A stretch of 64,000 nucleotides of DNA from Jejuia sp. UBA6058 (GCA_002428965.1 DIYI01000009.1:205532-269531); one strand, 5' to 3'; positions 36,786 through 47,063 are shown, numbered from the stretch's first letter. Notes: a model not told the origin generated them from the sequence alone. Numbers and translations: made by a program.

Positions 36786-37401
36786 AAAACTCATAAAACT
36801 GGGTATCATAATAATTATGATACTTTTAGTAGTCGATCTTGTAATAACTCAAAAGGCGAAGCCTTTCATTTTTGATAATACTGATGATTTAGCGATTAAT
36901 AGAGTTGGTTTAGTTTTAGGTGCAGGGAAATACACCAAACATGGCGGTATTAATTTATACTATAAATATCGCCTAGAAGCAGCTATACAACTTTACAGAG
37001 CAGGTAAAATTGAGTTCATTTTAGTAAGTGGAGATAACGGAAGAAAATACTATGACGAACCTACTGATTTTAAAAACGATCTTATAAAAAAAGGCATTCC
37101 TGAAAACAAAATTTATTTGGATTATGCAGGTTTTAGAACACTAGATTCCATGGTACGCGCCAAAAAAGTTTTTGGTCTTTCGAAGTTCACTATCATCTCC
37201 CAAAAGTTTCATAACGAACGTGCCTTATTTCTTGCCCATAATTTTGATATAGACGCCATTGCTTTTAATGCAAAAGACATGAAAGGGAGTTATGGATTAA
37301 AAACAAAACTTAGAGAATATTTAGCTAGAACTAAAGCCACTTTAGATATTCTTTTTGCTGTAAAACCCAAATACCTCGGTCCTAGAATTGAAATCGTATG
37401 A
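36772..37401 (+). CDS. SanA/YdcF family (DUF218) membrane-anchored protein
   Basis: Protein of 209 aa: one N-terminal membrane anchor (IIIIMILLVVDLVIT), then a DUF218 domain with VGLVLGAGKY, FILVSGDNGRKYYDEP, and FTIISQKFHNERALFL. SanA in enteric bacteria supports envelope barrier function (vancomycin exclusion at high temperature). Here it sits in the XrtK operon, overlapping both neighbours, which fits an envelope role. Confidence 0.85.
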   Translation: MKLFKKLIKLGIIIIMILLVVDLVITQKAKPFIFDNTDDLAINRVGLVLGAGKYTKHGGINLYYKYRLEAAIQLYRAGKIEFILVSGDNGRKYYDEPTDFKNDLIKKGIPENKIYLDYAGFRTLDSMVRAKKVFGLSKFTIISQKFHNERALFLAHNFDIDAIAFNAKDMKGSYGLKTKLREYLARTKATLDILFAVKPKYLGPRIEIV

Positions 37402-37790
37402 GGATAAACAAAACATACCTACTACTAACAATTGTGCTTTTCATAACTGAAGCCCTAATCGCCATATACCTAAAAACCGGATTCATCCGCCACACCGTTG
37501 GCGACTTTCTGGTGGTTATTTTAATCTATTGTTGTTGCAAAAGTTTTTTTGAAGTGAATTCGATAAAACTAGCAATAGCCGTATTTCTTTTTGCCCTATG
37601 TATCGAGCTGCTCCAACTTCTCAATATACTTAACCTACTGGGTATGGAACACAGTTACACTGCCAAACTAATTTTAGGTAGCACCTTTCAGTTTACCGAT
37701 TTGGTGGCCTACTTTCTAGGCATAATCACTTTCTTAATTATTGATTTAAAATTTATTCAAAATGCAAACCATAAAACTATTCATATTTAA
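37398..37790 (+). CDS. DUF2809 family membrane protein
   Basis: Protein of 130 aa with four membrane helices; HTVGDFLVVILIYCCCKSF, ELLQLLNILNLLG and FQFTDLVAYFLGI are the conserved DUF2809 stretches. Function unknown. It overlaps the SanA-like gene by 4 bp and the DUF1361 gene by 29 bp. Confidence 0.82.
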   Translation: MRINKTYLLLTIVLFITEALIAIYLKTGFIRHTVGDFLVVILIYCCCKSFFEVNSIKLAIAVFLFALCIELLQLLNILNLLGMEHSYTAKLILGSTFQFTDLVAYFLGIITFLIIDLKFIQNANHKTIHI

Positions 37791-38421
37791 TCGCTTTAAA
37801 ACGCTATCTGTTTTAATAGCTTCTATGCTTTCTAGCATTATTCTATTAATGGTTAGAGTAAAACTAACTCATTCCTTCCATTACTTGTTTTTGGTTTGGA
37901 ATTTATTTTTAGCAGTCATTCCCTACGCCGTAACAACATATTTGGTGAGCCTCCCCAAAGTCAACAAATTGTCGCTGGCCCTTTGGTTTGGGGTTTGGCT
38001 GCTTTTTTTACCAAATGCGCCGTATATCGTTACAGACCTTATTCACCTAAGACTAAGTGAAACAAAACTCATTTGGCTAGATATTTTAATAGTAACCTCT
38101 TTTGCCTTTACTGGGTTACTACTTTTCTACTTTTCATTTTTGGATATGATGACAACTTTAGGACATTATCTGAAAAGAAAAGTTGTTTCATTCCTAATTC
38201 CACCTTTGCTTGTTCTATCTGCTTTTGGTGTTTATCTGGGTAGATTTTTGCGTTATAACTCATGGGAGATTTTAAGCAACCCAAAGTTTTTATTTGAAGA
38301 TATTATCTTAATATTATTGAGACCTTTTTCCCATCCTGACGCTTGGTTGTTTACGTTGTTATTTGGCGCATTTTTGAATTTAGGGTTTTGGGTATTAAAT
38401 AACTTAAGAACTGAAGATTGA
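37762..38421 (+). CDS. DUF1361 family membrane protein
   Basis: Protein of 219 aa with about six helices. LWFGVWLLFLPNAPYIVTDL is the hallmark DUF1361 block, followed by FGVYLGRFLRYNSWEIL. Function unknown. The first ATG overlaps the previous gene by 29 bp; a later ATG (ASMLSS, near 37825) is possible but would trim the first helix. Confidence 0.85.
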   Translation: MQTIKLFIFNRFKTLSVLIASMLSSIILLMVRVKLTHSFHYLFLVWNLFLAVIPYAVTTYLVSLPKVNKLSLALWFGVWLLFLPNAPYIVTDLIHLRLSETKLIWLDILIVTSFAFTGLLLFYFSFLDMMTTLGHYLKRKVVSFLIPPLLVLSAFGVYLGRFLRYNSWEILSNPKFLFEDIILILLRPFSHPDAWLFTLLFGAFLNLGFWVLNNLRTED

Positions 38422-38422
38422 T

Positions 38423-38947
38423 ATGAAATTACCCAAAAACACAACATACTATTTGATGGCTTTTGTACTATTCGTGCTTTTAAAGTTTTTATACGCAAGT
38501 GCCAATACTAATGATTTATACTTTCTTTTGAATCCTTTAAACACCGTCATTGGTTTTGTTTTAGATTCATCATCAATCTACTATTCTGATATTGGTTTTT
38601 TTCATAAAACATTGAAGATTACTATTGATAAATCTTGTTCTGGTTTTAATTTTTTACTGCTTTCGTTTTTAATCACTTATTGTTCAAGTTTAAAGGTTTT
38701 TAAATCAAATGTTCTTAAAATTATTGGGCTCCCTATAACATTTATAGTGTCATATATTTTTACACTTATGGTAAATGCCTCTAGAATTCTATCGGCAATC
38801 TTTATTGAAAAGCAAACCAATCTAAATTACAGTTGGCTCCATGAAGCCGAAGGCATATTCATATACGTGTCCTTTCTCATTCTACTTTATTTCGTCATCA
38901 ATCATATTCAACGTAACATCTTAAAGCATCATGAAAAACTTACTTAA
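38423..38947 (+). CDS. xrtK: Exosortase K
   Basis: Protein of 174 aa with about five helices and the exosortase triad: Cys72 in DKSCSGFNF, Arg121 in NASRI, and His140 in WLHEAEG. Short length and the partner MSEP-CTERM gene mark it as XrtK rather than EpsH- or XrtF-type. It starts one base after the DUF1361 stop and overlaps the MSEP-CTERM gene by 17 bp, so enzyme and substrate are made together. This is the second exosortase in the window. Confidence 0.9.
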   Translation: MKLPKNTTYYLMAFVLFVLLKFLYASANTNDLYFLLNPLNTVIGFVLDSSSIYYSDIGFFHKTLKITIDKSCSGFNFLLLSFLITYCSSLKVFKSNVLKIIGLPITFIVSYIFTLMVNASRILSAIFIEKQTNLNYSWLHEAEGIFIYVSFLILLYFVINHIQRNILKHHEKLT

Positions 38948-41723
38948 CCCAAAGTGGCTCCTTTTTATCAATACTGTTCCAGTAACTATACTGTTTCTTC
39001 TTTACTCAAATGAATATCAAGTTATTAAAACCCTCTTAGAGGAAGATAGCGTTAACCTCTGGATTAATTTCGGCAGTACACTTTTTGTAATTTCTATATT
39101 GCTCATCGGTTATGTGTTCTTTTCTATTTTGAATAAAAAAGACATCTCAATTTACTATGCACTAACCGCTTTAATTATATATACGGCTTTCTTATACACG
39201 TACAGCACGTATAGTGATGACATCATTCCTCGGAGCATCCCAATGTGGATGATATCTAGTGAATCTATGCTTTATCCCGGTACATTTTTGATGCCTACTT
39301 TGATACATGCGCTTTTTGTTATTGCAATGAAATTGACCTCAAAAGTAAAAGAGCATAAAGCTTGGAAAAACTTTTTGTCGGCACTAATTGTGCCGATTTT
39401 CACTTATATGTTATTACAAATTATTCTTCCTCTTTGGCAACCTGTAGATTACAGATATGAGAAACATGCTTTAACCATTCTCTGTGTTGTAGGCGTTATT
39501 ATATTCTTGTTCTTTTTAATAAGAGGTATTTATGTGTTGTCTCTAAAAAAGGGCAAGGACAGAAAGGAACTATACTTCATGATGAAACTTTTAGTTGGGT
39601 TACTTTTCCCCATTATGGGTTTATCTATTAATGCTGGGTTTGATGATGTTTTTGGCAATTTTACAAGCCCATGGTTTTTTATAATATCAGTTTTAAATGG
39701 AATTCTATTAATTGTGCCTCCATTAAAGAATAAAACACACAGACTTATTCTATTTATAGCTAGGTGCATTACTTTTTCGTTTACCTTTTACTTTTTCATA
39801 GTATTTCTTCCATATTTACCACTTTCAGTAATTGCTATAATCGCAATCGGCACTGGCTTTTTAATGCTTACTCCACTTGTCTTATTTGTAATTCATGTAC
39901 AAGAACTTTCAAGGGATTTTAAATACCTCAAAACATATTTCAAAACTTCCATTTTATACCTAACTATAGGAATTGGGTTTTTGATTCTACCTGGGTTAAT
40001 CAGTATAAATTATGCAAGTCATAAACACACTTTAAATAAAACTTTAGACTTTTTATACGCACCCGATTACGAGGAAAACTATAATATTAATACTGCTTCT
40101 TTAGAGCGTACTTTAGACGCCATAAAACTCACAAAATCTAGACGGCGTGATGTTTTTATGGGTTCACACACACCTTATTTATCAAGCTATTTTCATTGGT
40201 TGGTTTTAGATAATTTAACCTTATCGGATGCCAAAATAAATACTATTGAAAAGATCTTTTTTAAGGCTAAACCACATTTTAGACTAAGAGAGGAACGACT
40301 CAGGAATCAAGATGTCGCCATTTCAAACATTTCTTCAAACAGCACCTACAATGAAACCGATGGGTCATGGACCAGCTGGATTGATATAGAAATCACGAAT
40401 TCCAACACAAACAATTTCACTTCAGAGTATGCTACCACCATAGATTTACCACATGGATGTTGGATAAACGATTACTACCTCTATGTTGGTGATAAAAAGG
40501 AAATGGGCCTTTTAACCGAAAAGAAATCGGCAATGTGGATATTTTCAGAAATCAGAAACATTAATAGAGATCCAGGGTTATTACATTATAAAACAGGAAA
40601 TAAAGTATCCTTTAGAGTCTTTCCTTTTGCAAAAAATGAAGTGCGAAAAACAGGAATTCAATTCATTCACAAAGATGCAATTACAATTAATATTGATGAT
40701 CATGAAATTCACTTAGGAAAAGCTATTGACACGTCTCATACAAATTCACAAAACATTGATGTTGTTTACATTTCCGCTGAAGAAAAATTGAAATTAGAAT
40801 CCACTCAACGTCAACCTTATTATCATTTTATAGTGGATACTTCAAAGGAAAAAGATTCCCTAGTTGAGAATTATGAAACTACTATTGCTGACTTTTTATT
40901 AAAGAGTGAATTAGGAACTGAACATGCTAAAATTAGTTTCACAAACACATTTACTTCCACACATGATTTTAACGAAAAATGGAAGACTAGTTTAAAAAAT
41001 CAACCATTTGAAGGCGGATTCTATTTAGAGAGAGCTATTAAAACTGTGCTTTTCAATACATATACAAAAATGTCCGATAGCTATCCCATTATTGTGGTAG
41101 TTACCGATAATATGCTAGATGCTATAATCGAAAAAAACTTCGCAGATTTTGAAATTGCATATCCTGAAAGCAGTATATTCTATCATCTAAATACATTAGG
41201 CTACCTCGCTTCTCACAATTTAAGTTCAAACCCAAAAGAAGCTATTGAGGACGATACAGCTATTAGTAGTGAAAACAAGGTTTTAGCATGGCCTAATATC
41301 GATAATCCTATCACCTATTTACCAAAGAACAATCAACCAAGTTTAGTTTTGAAAGGTTTTGATTTTGAATTTAATGATAACAATTTGAATTCAAGTTGGG
41401 ACAAAGGCTTACAATTACAGGGTAAGTGGATATCGGATGTTTTTTATCCTAAAAATGGAGATAAGGATTGGATAACCTCTATTCAAGAAAGTTTTAAATC
41501 TAAAATTATGACGCCCTTAACCTCTTATATTGTTGTGGAAAATGAGGCTCAAAAAGCTGCCTTACTTAGAAAACAACAACAAGTATTAAAAGGTAAAAAA
41601 TCTTTGGATTTAAATGAACGCGCGCAACGTATGTCTGAGCCAAATAGTATTATCTTAATTATTATTCTAATTGGATTTTTTCTATTTAAGTTAATGATTA
41701 AATCTAATTTAAGTGTAAAATAA
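38931..41723 (+). CDS. MSEP-CTERM sorting-domain protein (predicted XrtK substrate)
   Basis: Protein of 930 aa. Residues 1 to about 365 hold roughly ten membrane helices. A soluble region follows: about 455-600 resembles a VIT domain (TIDLPHGCWINDYYL, SAMWIFSEIR..RDPGLLHY, SFRVFPF), and about 600-760 a degenerate VWA-like fold (YYHFIVDTSKEKDSL, SYPIIVVVTDN). The C-terminus from residue 901 begins MSEPNS, then a hydrophobic helix and a short basic end, the MSEP-CTERM sorting tail. It is unusual for a sorting substrate in being mostly an integral membrane protein. Last gene of the operon; function unknown. Confidence 0.88.
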   Translation: MKNLLNPKWLLFINTVPVTILFLLYSNEYQVIKTLLEEDSVNLWINFGSTLFVISILLIGYVFFSILNKKDISIYYALTALIIYTAFLYTYSTYSDDIIPRSIPMWMISSESMLYPGTFLMPTLIHALFVIAMKLTSKVKEHKAWKNFLSALIVPIFTYMLLQIILPLWQPVDYRYEKHALTILCVVGVIIFLFFLIRGIYVLSLKKGKDRKELYFMMKLLVGLLFPIMGLSINAGFDDVFGNFTSPWFFIISVLNGILLIVPPLKNKTHRLILFIARCITFSFTFYFFIVFLPYLPLSVIAIIAIGTGFLMLTPLVLFVIHVQELSRDFKYLKTYFKTSILYLTIGIGFLILPGLISINYASHKHTLNKTLDFLYAPDYEENYNINTASLERTLDAIKLTKSRRRDVFMGSHTPYLSSYFHWLVLDNLTLSDAKINTIEKIFFKAKPHFRLREERLRNQDVAISNISSNSTYNETDGSWTSWIDIEITNSNTNNFTSEYATTIDLPHGCWINDYYLYVGDKKEMGLLTEKKSAMWIFSEIRNINRDPGLLHYKTGNKVSFRVFPFAKNEVRKTGIQFIHKDAITINIDDHEIHLGKAIDTSHTNSQNIDVVYISAEEKLKLESTQRQPYYHFIVDTSKEKDSLVENYETTIADFLLKSELGTEHAKISFTNTFTSTHDFNEKWKTSLKNQPFEGGFYLERAIKTVLFNTYTKMSDSYPIIVVVTDNMLDAIIEKNFADFEIAYPESSIFYHLNTLGYLASHNLSSNPKEAIEDDTAISSENKVLAWPNIDNPITYLPKNNQPSLVLKGFDFEFNDNNLNSSWDKGLQLQGKWISDVFYPKNGDKDWITSIQESFKSKIMTPLTSYIVVENEAQKAALLRKQQQVLKGKKSLDLNERAQRMSEPNSIILIIILIGFFLFKLMIKSNLSVK

Positions 41724-41868
41724 TCTTCTGCTTCTGCTTGTATAATATTTGTATAGTTGAAATAATTCTTTTTCAATACGCCAGTTATCAAACTATAGCC
41801 CTATTTGGAATATTTGTAATGTAGAATACATAATCAATAGAATAATTTTACTGAAAATTCCAAGGCTT

Positions 41869-44310
41869 ATGAAAACTAAAATTACTTTTCATTCAAATAC
41901 TTTATTTATAATCCTTTCGATTCTTTTAATGGCATCAAAGGCATTTGCAATTGATATTCATGTTTCCACTGATGGAGTTAATGCTTTAACAGGAAGAGGT
42001 TCGAGTACTAGCCCTTATAGAACTATTAATTATCTTTTTACTAATAATCTTGTTAGCTCTGGAGATGTAATAATTGTTCACAAAGGCACCTACAGAGAAA
42101 CAGTTACAGTAAATGTAGCTAATATTACAATAAAACCTTTTGAAAATGATAAGGTTACTATATCTGGAGCGGATATTGTTGATGCAAGTGCATGGACTTC
42201 TGATGGTGGCGGTATATATAAAATGACATTGAACAGAAATGAGGTTCAAACTGGGTTTACCCAGCTATTCGTTGATGGGAAAATGCAGCAAATTGCAAGA
42301 TATCCTAATAATATTACAACAACTACAGATTACATCGTTGGAAGTAATCCTGAAATGTTAGATCCTTTAAATCCGCAAAGTGGTTTTGCTATTTTATTGA
42401 ATGCCAGCAAACCTTCAGGAACGAACCAAGCAGGTACAGTTACTTTTTCTGATCATGAAGGCACACCAATTATACCTGCAAGTTCATTTACCAATGAAGC
42501 TATTGTTCGAGGATTTATTGGAAAACTACGTAATAATATTTGGTGTTATTCTCAAGCTGGAGGTAATGTTACTAAAACTGGAGATAGAACAGTATCATTC
42601 ACCTCTCAACAAACACAGGGCAACAAATGGGGACAAAATGGTGCCTACTCTCAACCTGAAGGTTTTGGTTATATTTTAGACCTTTCTGTTCTTGACTATC
42701 CAGGGGAATGGTTTTTTAAAAGACTGGAAAACACACTTTATTACATGCCAGAAGGTGGCACTATGAACGATAAAACTTTTGAAGTTAAAAAGCGTGAATA
42801 TGGTTTACGTATTAGGGCTAATAATGTTACTCTTGAAAACATTCATGTTAAAGCTGCAACGATGGATGTAGTCGGTTCTAATAATTTGAATGTTACAAAA
42901 TGTACGTTTACCTATACCCTACCTTATCATTTTAGACAAAATTATGGTGTTTTTAGAGAAGGTATAGTACTTAACAATTCAGACAACACCACCTTCGAAA
43001 GTTCTTACATCGGTCACACTTGGGGTAGTGGTATTATTATTTTAAAAGGATCGGACAATACCGAAATCAACAACTGTATTATCGAAGATATTGGCTGGAT
43101 GGGGCAGTTTACAGTAGCCCTTGAGAATAATGGAAATAATACAAAAATCACTAAAAACACATTTGGTAGAGCGTCTAGATTCCATATAAGAACTACAGAA
43201 TCTGTATATGCCGAAATTATTGATAACGACTTTTTTAAAGCCATGGAAATGGGTGAAGATGCTGGCTCTATAATGTACACTAGTACAGGAAAAAGTGCTG
43301 CATTAAATTTACAAGGAAGTGTTTTCGCATACAATAAACTGCATGATATGGACGGCATACCCGCCTATGATACAAGCCCTAGTTATAAAAGACAAAAAGT
43401 AGTTGGTTTTTATATTGAGGACGTCGAGAACTATACAGCTCATCATAATTTGGTATACAACCTTAAAGGCGATACTTACACGAGTAAGCGATTGCAAAGT
43501 AATGGACAACCTCAACCCACGCAAAGTAAAGGACAAGTAATGTACTTAGGCCCAAGAAATAGAGATCTTACAAGACCTATCAATTATTATAATAATACGT
43601 TTTGGAACTACGACTACTTCTTGACGTTTTGGAACCATGCTGGTGGACATGTTCGTGATTTAGATTTGAAAAACAACATATTGGTGCCAGGAAAAACTAA
43701 TGAGATTAATGCTCAAAATGCTCCTAATGTTGCCTCTTCAGATTTATCTATGTTTGCAACTCAGGCTGCAGCAGCGCCATTGAGTTATGGTATTGAACTT
43801 GAAAACAACCAACTACCAACAAATCCAACAAGCCATTTTCAAGACTTAGCCAGTGATGATTTCAGATTAAAAAGTTCTTCATCCTATAACAATGGAGGTA
43901 CTTTTATAGCTGGTATTACTACTGATTCTGACCCTGCCATTGGCGCTTATGAAGGTGCAACAGCCACCGAAAGAAATAGAGTATTTAATGCAGGATCAGA
44001 CCTTGACGAAAACTCCTTTACAACAGATAATAGCTTATCGACCAATACTATTGATGCGAGTTTAAATGAAATAAAAGTTTATCCAAACCCCGTTAATGCT
44101 AAAATTAATATTGATTTGGGAAGAAGTTTTAGTTCGATTGCCGACAGCATCAACCTTAAACTTATAAGTATTTCTGGAAGCGTAATTTCAAATCAAAAAT
44201 TTAACACAAAAAGAGTTCTCACGATTGATGCATCGTCCTTATCGTCTGGAGTATACTTATTGGAAATAAGATCCCAAGGTGAAAAAACCGTTAAGAAAAT
44301 TGTGAAATAA
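41869..44310 (+). CDS. Secreted right-handed beta-helix protein with T9SS type A tail
   Basis: Protein of 813 aa: signal peptide ending AFA (residue 27), then IDIHVSTDGVNALTGRGSST and SPYRTINYLF, the usual opening of parallel beta-helix proteins; helix rungs such as GIIILKGSDNTEINNCIIED; and from about residue 730 a T9SS type A sorting domain (IKVYPNPVNAKINI, SSLSSGVYLLEI). Many such proteins are polysaccharide lyases or carbohydrate-binding, and some surface-attached ones are alginate- or pectin-acting, but no catalytic set is identified. It is translocated by the type IX system and probably attached to the surface. Confidence 0.85.
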   Translation: MKTKITFHSNTLFIILSILLMASKAFAIDIHVSTDGVNALTGRGSSTSPYRTINYLFTNNLVSSGDVIIVHKGTYRETVTVNVANITIKPFENDKVTISGADIVDASAWTSDGGGIYKMTLNRNEVQTGFTQLFVDGKMQQIARYPNNITTTTDYIVGSNPEMLDPLNPQSGFAILLNASKPSGTNQAGTVTFSDHEGTPIIPASSFTNEAIVRGFIGKLRNNIWCYSQAGGNVTKTGDRTVSFTSQQTQGNKWGQNGAYSQPEGFGYILDLSVLDYPGEWFFKRLENTLYYMPEGGTMNDKTFEVKKREYGLRIRANNVTLENIHVKAATMDVVGSNNLNVTKCTFTYTLPYHFRQNYGVFREGIVLNNSDNTTFESSYIGHTWGSGIIILKGSDNTEINNCIIEDIGWMGQFTVALENNGNNTKITKNTFGRASRFHIRTTESVYAEIIDNDFFKAMEMGEDAGSIMYTSTGKSAALNLQGSVFAYNKLHDMDGIPAYDTSPSYKRQKVVGFYIEDVENYTAHHNLVYNLKGDTYTSKRLQSNGQPQPTQSKGQVMYLGPRNRDLTRPINYYNNTFWNYDYFLTFWNHAGGHVRDLDLKNNILVPGKTNEINAQNAPNVASSDLSMFATQAAAAPLSYGIELENNQLPTNPTSHFQDLASDDFRLKSSSSYNNGGTFIAGITTDSDPAIGAYEGATATERNRVFNAGSDLDENSFTTDNSLSTNTIDASLNEIKVYPNPVNAKINIDLGRSFSSIADSINLKLISISGSVISNQKFNTKRVLTIDASSLSSGVYLLEIRSQGEKTVKKIVK

Positions 44311-44760
44311 TTATATTTAATTTTGTTAAAAATGATCAGCTTATTCTTCTAAGTAATAAAAAGAAGAGGTTACTTTCTGTTACTACTAATTTAAGTAAGT
44401 ACCATATTGCGATTTTATTTAATGGTGCAAAAAGATATTTTTGAACTACTAGAACTTCAATTTCTATTTTTTAATTAGAAATTCGTCTTAGATTTAATAA
44501 GGTAATTTTTTGGATTACAAAAAATACTTTGCACATAAATATTCCTTGACTGTAATGTATGATTATTCAATTTTGGAGTAAAAGACCTATTTTTTAAGAT
44601 AAAATTATCAAATTAACATTTTTCAGTTAATTATTTTCCATTCTATCATTTTGAAATATTTTAATTTTGAATTCCACAATACTTAGTCTTATTGATTGTT
44701 AAAAAGATATTATGTGTTTTTAAATTTGAAATATTAGGGTATTTTTGTTAAAAAAGCACT
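44311..44760. other. Long AT-rich intergenic region with a weak promoter box
   Basis: No gene seen. An AT-rich hairpin AATTTCTA / TAGAAATT lies near 44459-44483. A TATTTTTG at 44740-44747 fits TAnnTTTG 13 bp before the ThuA gene ATG; no well-spaced -33 element. Otherwise featureless. Confidence 0.5.
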
Positions 44761-45852
44761 ATGAATACCCGCAATATACAATATCTGTTATTGATTTTTT
44801 CAATATTTACTTTAGGTCAGAATCACTTGTTTTCACAAAAAAAAATACTTGTTTACCACGAAACCAACGGCTTTAGGCATAGTAGCGCAATAACCAATGG
44901 CATTACAATGTTTGAAGATCTTGGTAATATAAATGGGGAATGGACTGCAGACAACACTTCCGATTCTTCTGTTTTTAACATGGCCGATTTGAGTCAATAT
45001 AATGCTGTTGTGTTTTTAAACACTTCTGGTAATAACCTACTGACAGATTCTGAAAAAACAGCCTTCGAAAATTTCATAAAAAGCGGCATGGGATTTATTG
45101 GTATACATGCTGCTACAGACACTTACAGAGACAAAAGTTGGGATTTCTATAACGAACTGGTTGGTGCTATAGTACAAACTTCTCCAAATCATACTGCAAA
45201 CAATTTTAATGCTGACTTGGAGGTGAAAGCAGATCATCCCATTGTCTCATTTCTAAGTGATGCACCCCCAGTAGTAGGTTCTATATGGAACAAAAATGAA
45301 GAATATTATTATTGGGAACAAAATGGAGGACAATTAAGTGCAGATAACGTAGTATTATTAGAAGTGGAAAGCACTGGCAGTCAATCTTATGGAGCAGCAA
45401 GACCCATGACATGGTACAAGGAATCCATAACTTACGATAATGATGGCAGCAACAGTACGGCAAAGGTAACAATAAATAATATTAGAGCCTTTTACACCGC
45501 TTTAGGCCACAATGGTAGCGATTATTCTAGTAACACTAAATTTCGAGAACTTCTTGAAAATGCAGTATTATGGGCAATTGGAAATACTCTAAGTTTTGAA
45601 GCACCAAACACCAATAATACAACTATATACCCGAACCCTGCCAGTAATTACATAAAGGTTAAAAGTTCAAAGATTAACAGTGTTTCGGAAATTTCCATAT
45701 TTGATGTTACTGGTAAGGCGGTTTATTATTCCAAAAATAATACTATAAAACACCAATTTAAAATTGATATTTCTTCTCTTTCTAAAGGTTTTTACATTTT
45801 ACATTTAGAGGAAGGAAAAAACACAAGAAGCCTAAGGTTTTTAAAAACATAA
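44761..45852 (+). CDS. Secreted ThuA-domain protein with T9SS type A tail
   Basis: Protein of 363 aa: signal peptide (about 26 residues), ThuA domain (KKILVYHETNGFRHSS, GFIGIHAATDTY, ADHPIVSFL, RPMTWYKE), then a T9SS sorting domain from about residue 285 (TTIYPNPASNYIKV, SSLSKGFYILHL). ThuA domains are glutamine-amidotransferase-like folds found with sugar metabolism (trehalose utilisation) and often fused to glycan-binding modules. A surface role in carbohydrate processing is likely; reaction unknown. Confidence 0.88.
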   Translation: MNTRNIQYLLLIFSIFTLGQNHLFSQKKILVYHETNGFRHSSAITNGITMFEDLGNINGEWTADNTSDSSVFNMADLSQYNAVVFLNTSGNNLLTDSEKTAFENFIKSGMGFIGIHAATDTYRDKSWDFYNELVGAIVQTSPNHTANNFNADLEVKADHPIVSFLSDAPPVVGSIWNKNEEYYYWEQNGGQLSADNVVLLEVESTGSQSYGAARPMTWYKESITYDNDGSNSTAKVTINNIRAFYTALGHNGSDYSSNTKFRELLENAVLWAIGNTLSFEAPNTNNTTIYPNPASNYIKVKSSKINSVSEISIFDVTGKAVYYSKNNTIKHQFKIDISSLSKGFYILHLEEGKNTRSLRFLKT

Positions 45853-45854
45853 AC

Positions 45855-47063
45855 TTACTCAAATCCATCCACATAAGCTTGTAAGTAACTAAAGGATGCT
45901 GTTAGTTTCCCGCTCTCAGTAATTTTCGCGCGTTCTAGAACACCATCTTTATCACTATCAAAAAATGCTGGAATAACATGTTCTAGAAACATCTCGCCAA
46001 AGCCTTCACTTGCATCTTGAGGCAATTCGCACGGGAGGTTATCAACTGCCATAACTGTAATTGCCTTATCATCCTTAAAATCTATTTCAGATTCTGTTTC
46101 TGGGTCGTAACCATAGATAGGATCTGCAATGGTTGATGCCCTAAGCGTTGTTGCTACTGGTCCATCCACATCACAACTGATATCCGCTACCACTTTAATA
46201 TTGAAATCTGGAGATTTCACATCGTCTCTAATGTAGAGATATGGTGCGCCGTCTCCATAAAAATGTCCTGCAATATAAAAGTCTGTTACTTTGGCGAATC
46301 GCATAAAGTTGGACTGGTATTTTTCAGGGTGATTGAAAAAATCAAATACGTCTGTAACCTCTGTTGCGTCCAGACGTTTGTTGTAATCTAGCACATCAAT
46401 TTTACAATACACAGGTTCGTCAAAATCATCATTTAAATAATCATCAACAGCAACAGATTTGATGTTCATCGCATCCAACATTTCTTGAGCGCCGTTAGCT
46501 ACTTTTCCACTACCTGTCAATAATATTTTAATATTTGGAACTTCAATTTTATGCAGCTCGTCAATTAAAGCGGTCTGATTTGGTAATGGTCCTGCTTTTG
46601 GCAAATCCCAAGTATCGTATTTTAATCCCCAGGCTCTAAATCCGTTGTATGCTCCAACAATGCCGGCGTATCTTCCAAATCCTATTAAACGAAATCCTTT
46701 GTCGCTAACAATGGTTTCATGGTCGAATAATTCAATATTTTTCTCAAGAATAGCCTGCAATAAGGTTCTATTATATGGCTGTTTTTTTATGGTATGTGAA
46801 AAGAAAAAGTATTTCTTATTTGGAATTAATGCTTCAATTGGTACTTCTTTTACGCCGATCATCACATCACAGTCTGACACATCTTCGGTAACTTCAAAAC
46901 CTTTTTCTGAATATGCTTCATCGGGGAACACACGAATACCTGACGATTCCACTTTAAACTCCGCTTTAGGGAAATTTGCTTTAGCTTCTACCAATTTTGT
47001 GGGTGAAAATACCACACGACGGTCTGGTGGGTTTTTGCGTTCTTTTATAATGGCAAACTTCAT
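45855..47063 (-). CDS. Alanine/saccharopine dehydrogenase-like NAD(P) oxidoreductase
   Basis: Protein of 402 aa. N-terminal AlaDh/PNT-like segment (FAIIKERKNPPDRRVVFSP, DVMIGVKEVPIEAL, FSHTIKKQPYNRTLL), then a nucleotide-binding Rossmann part (IKILLTGSGKVANGAQEML). The whole resembles lysine-forming saccharopine dehydrogenase of the fungal type more than alanine dehydrogenase. The catalytic Lys and His pair (KEV, SHTIKK) is visible. Convergent with the ThuA gene with a 2-bp gap. Substrate not certain. Confidence 0.8.
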   Translation of the reverse strand: MKFAIIKERKNPPDRRVVFSPTKLVEAKANFPKAEFKVESSGIRVFPDEAYSEKGFEVTEDVSDCDVMIGVKEVPIEALIPNKKYFFFSHTIKKQPYNRTLLQAILEKNIELFDHETIVSDKGFRLIGFGRYAGIVGAYNGFRAWGLKYDTWDLPKAGPLPNQTALIDELHKIEVPNIKILLTGSGKVANGAQEMLDAMNIKSVAVDDYLNDDFDEPVYCKIDVLDYNKRLDATEVTDVFDFFNHPEKYQSNFMRFAKVTDFYIAGHFYGDGAPYLYIRDDVKSPDFNIKVVADISCDVDGPVATTLRASTIADPIYGYDPETESEIDFKDDKAITVMAVDNLPCELPQDASEGFGEMFLEHVIPAFFDSDKDGVLERAKITESGKLTASFSYLQAYVDGFE

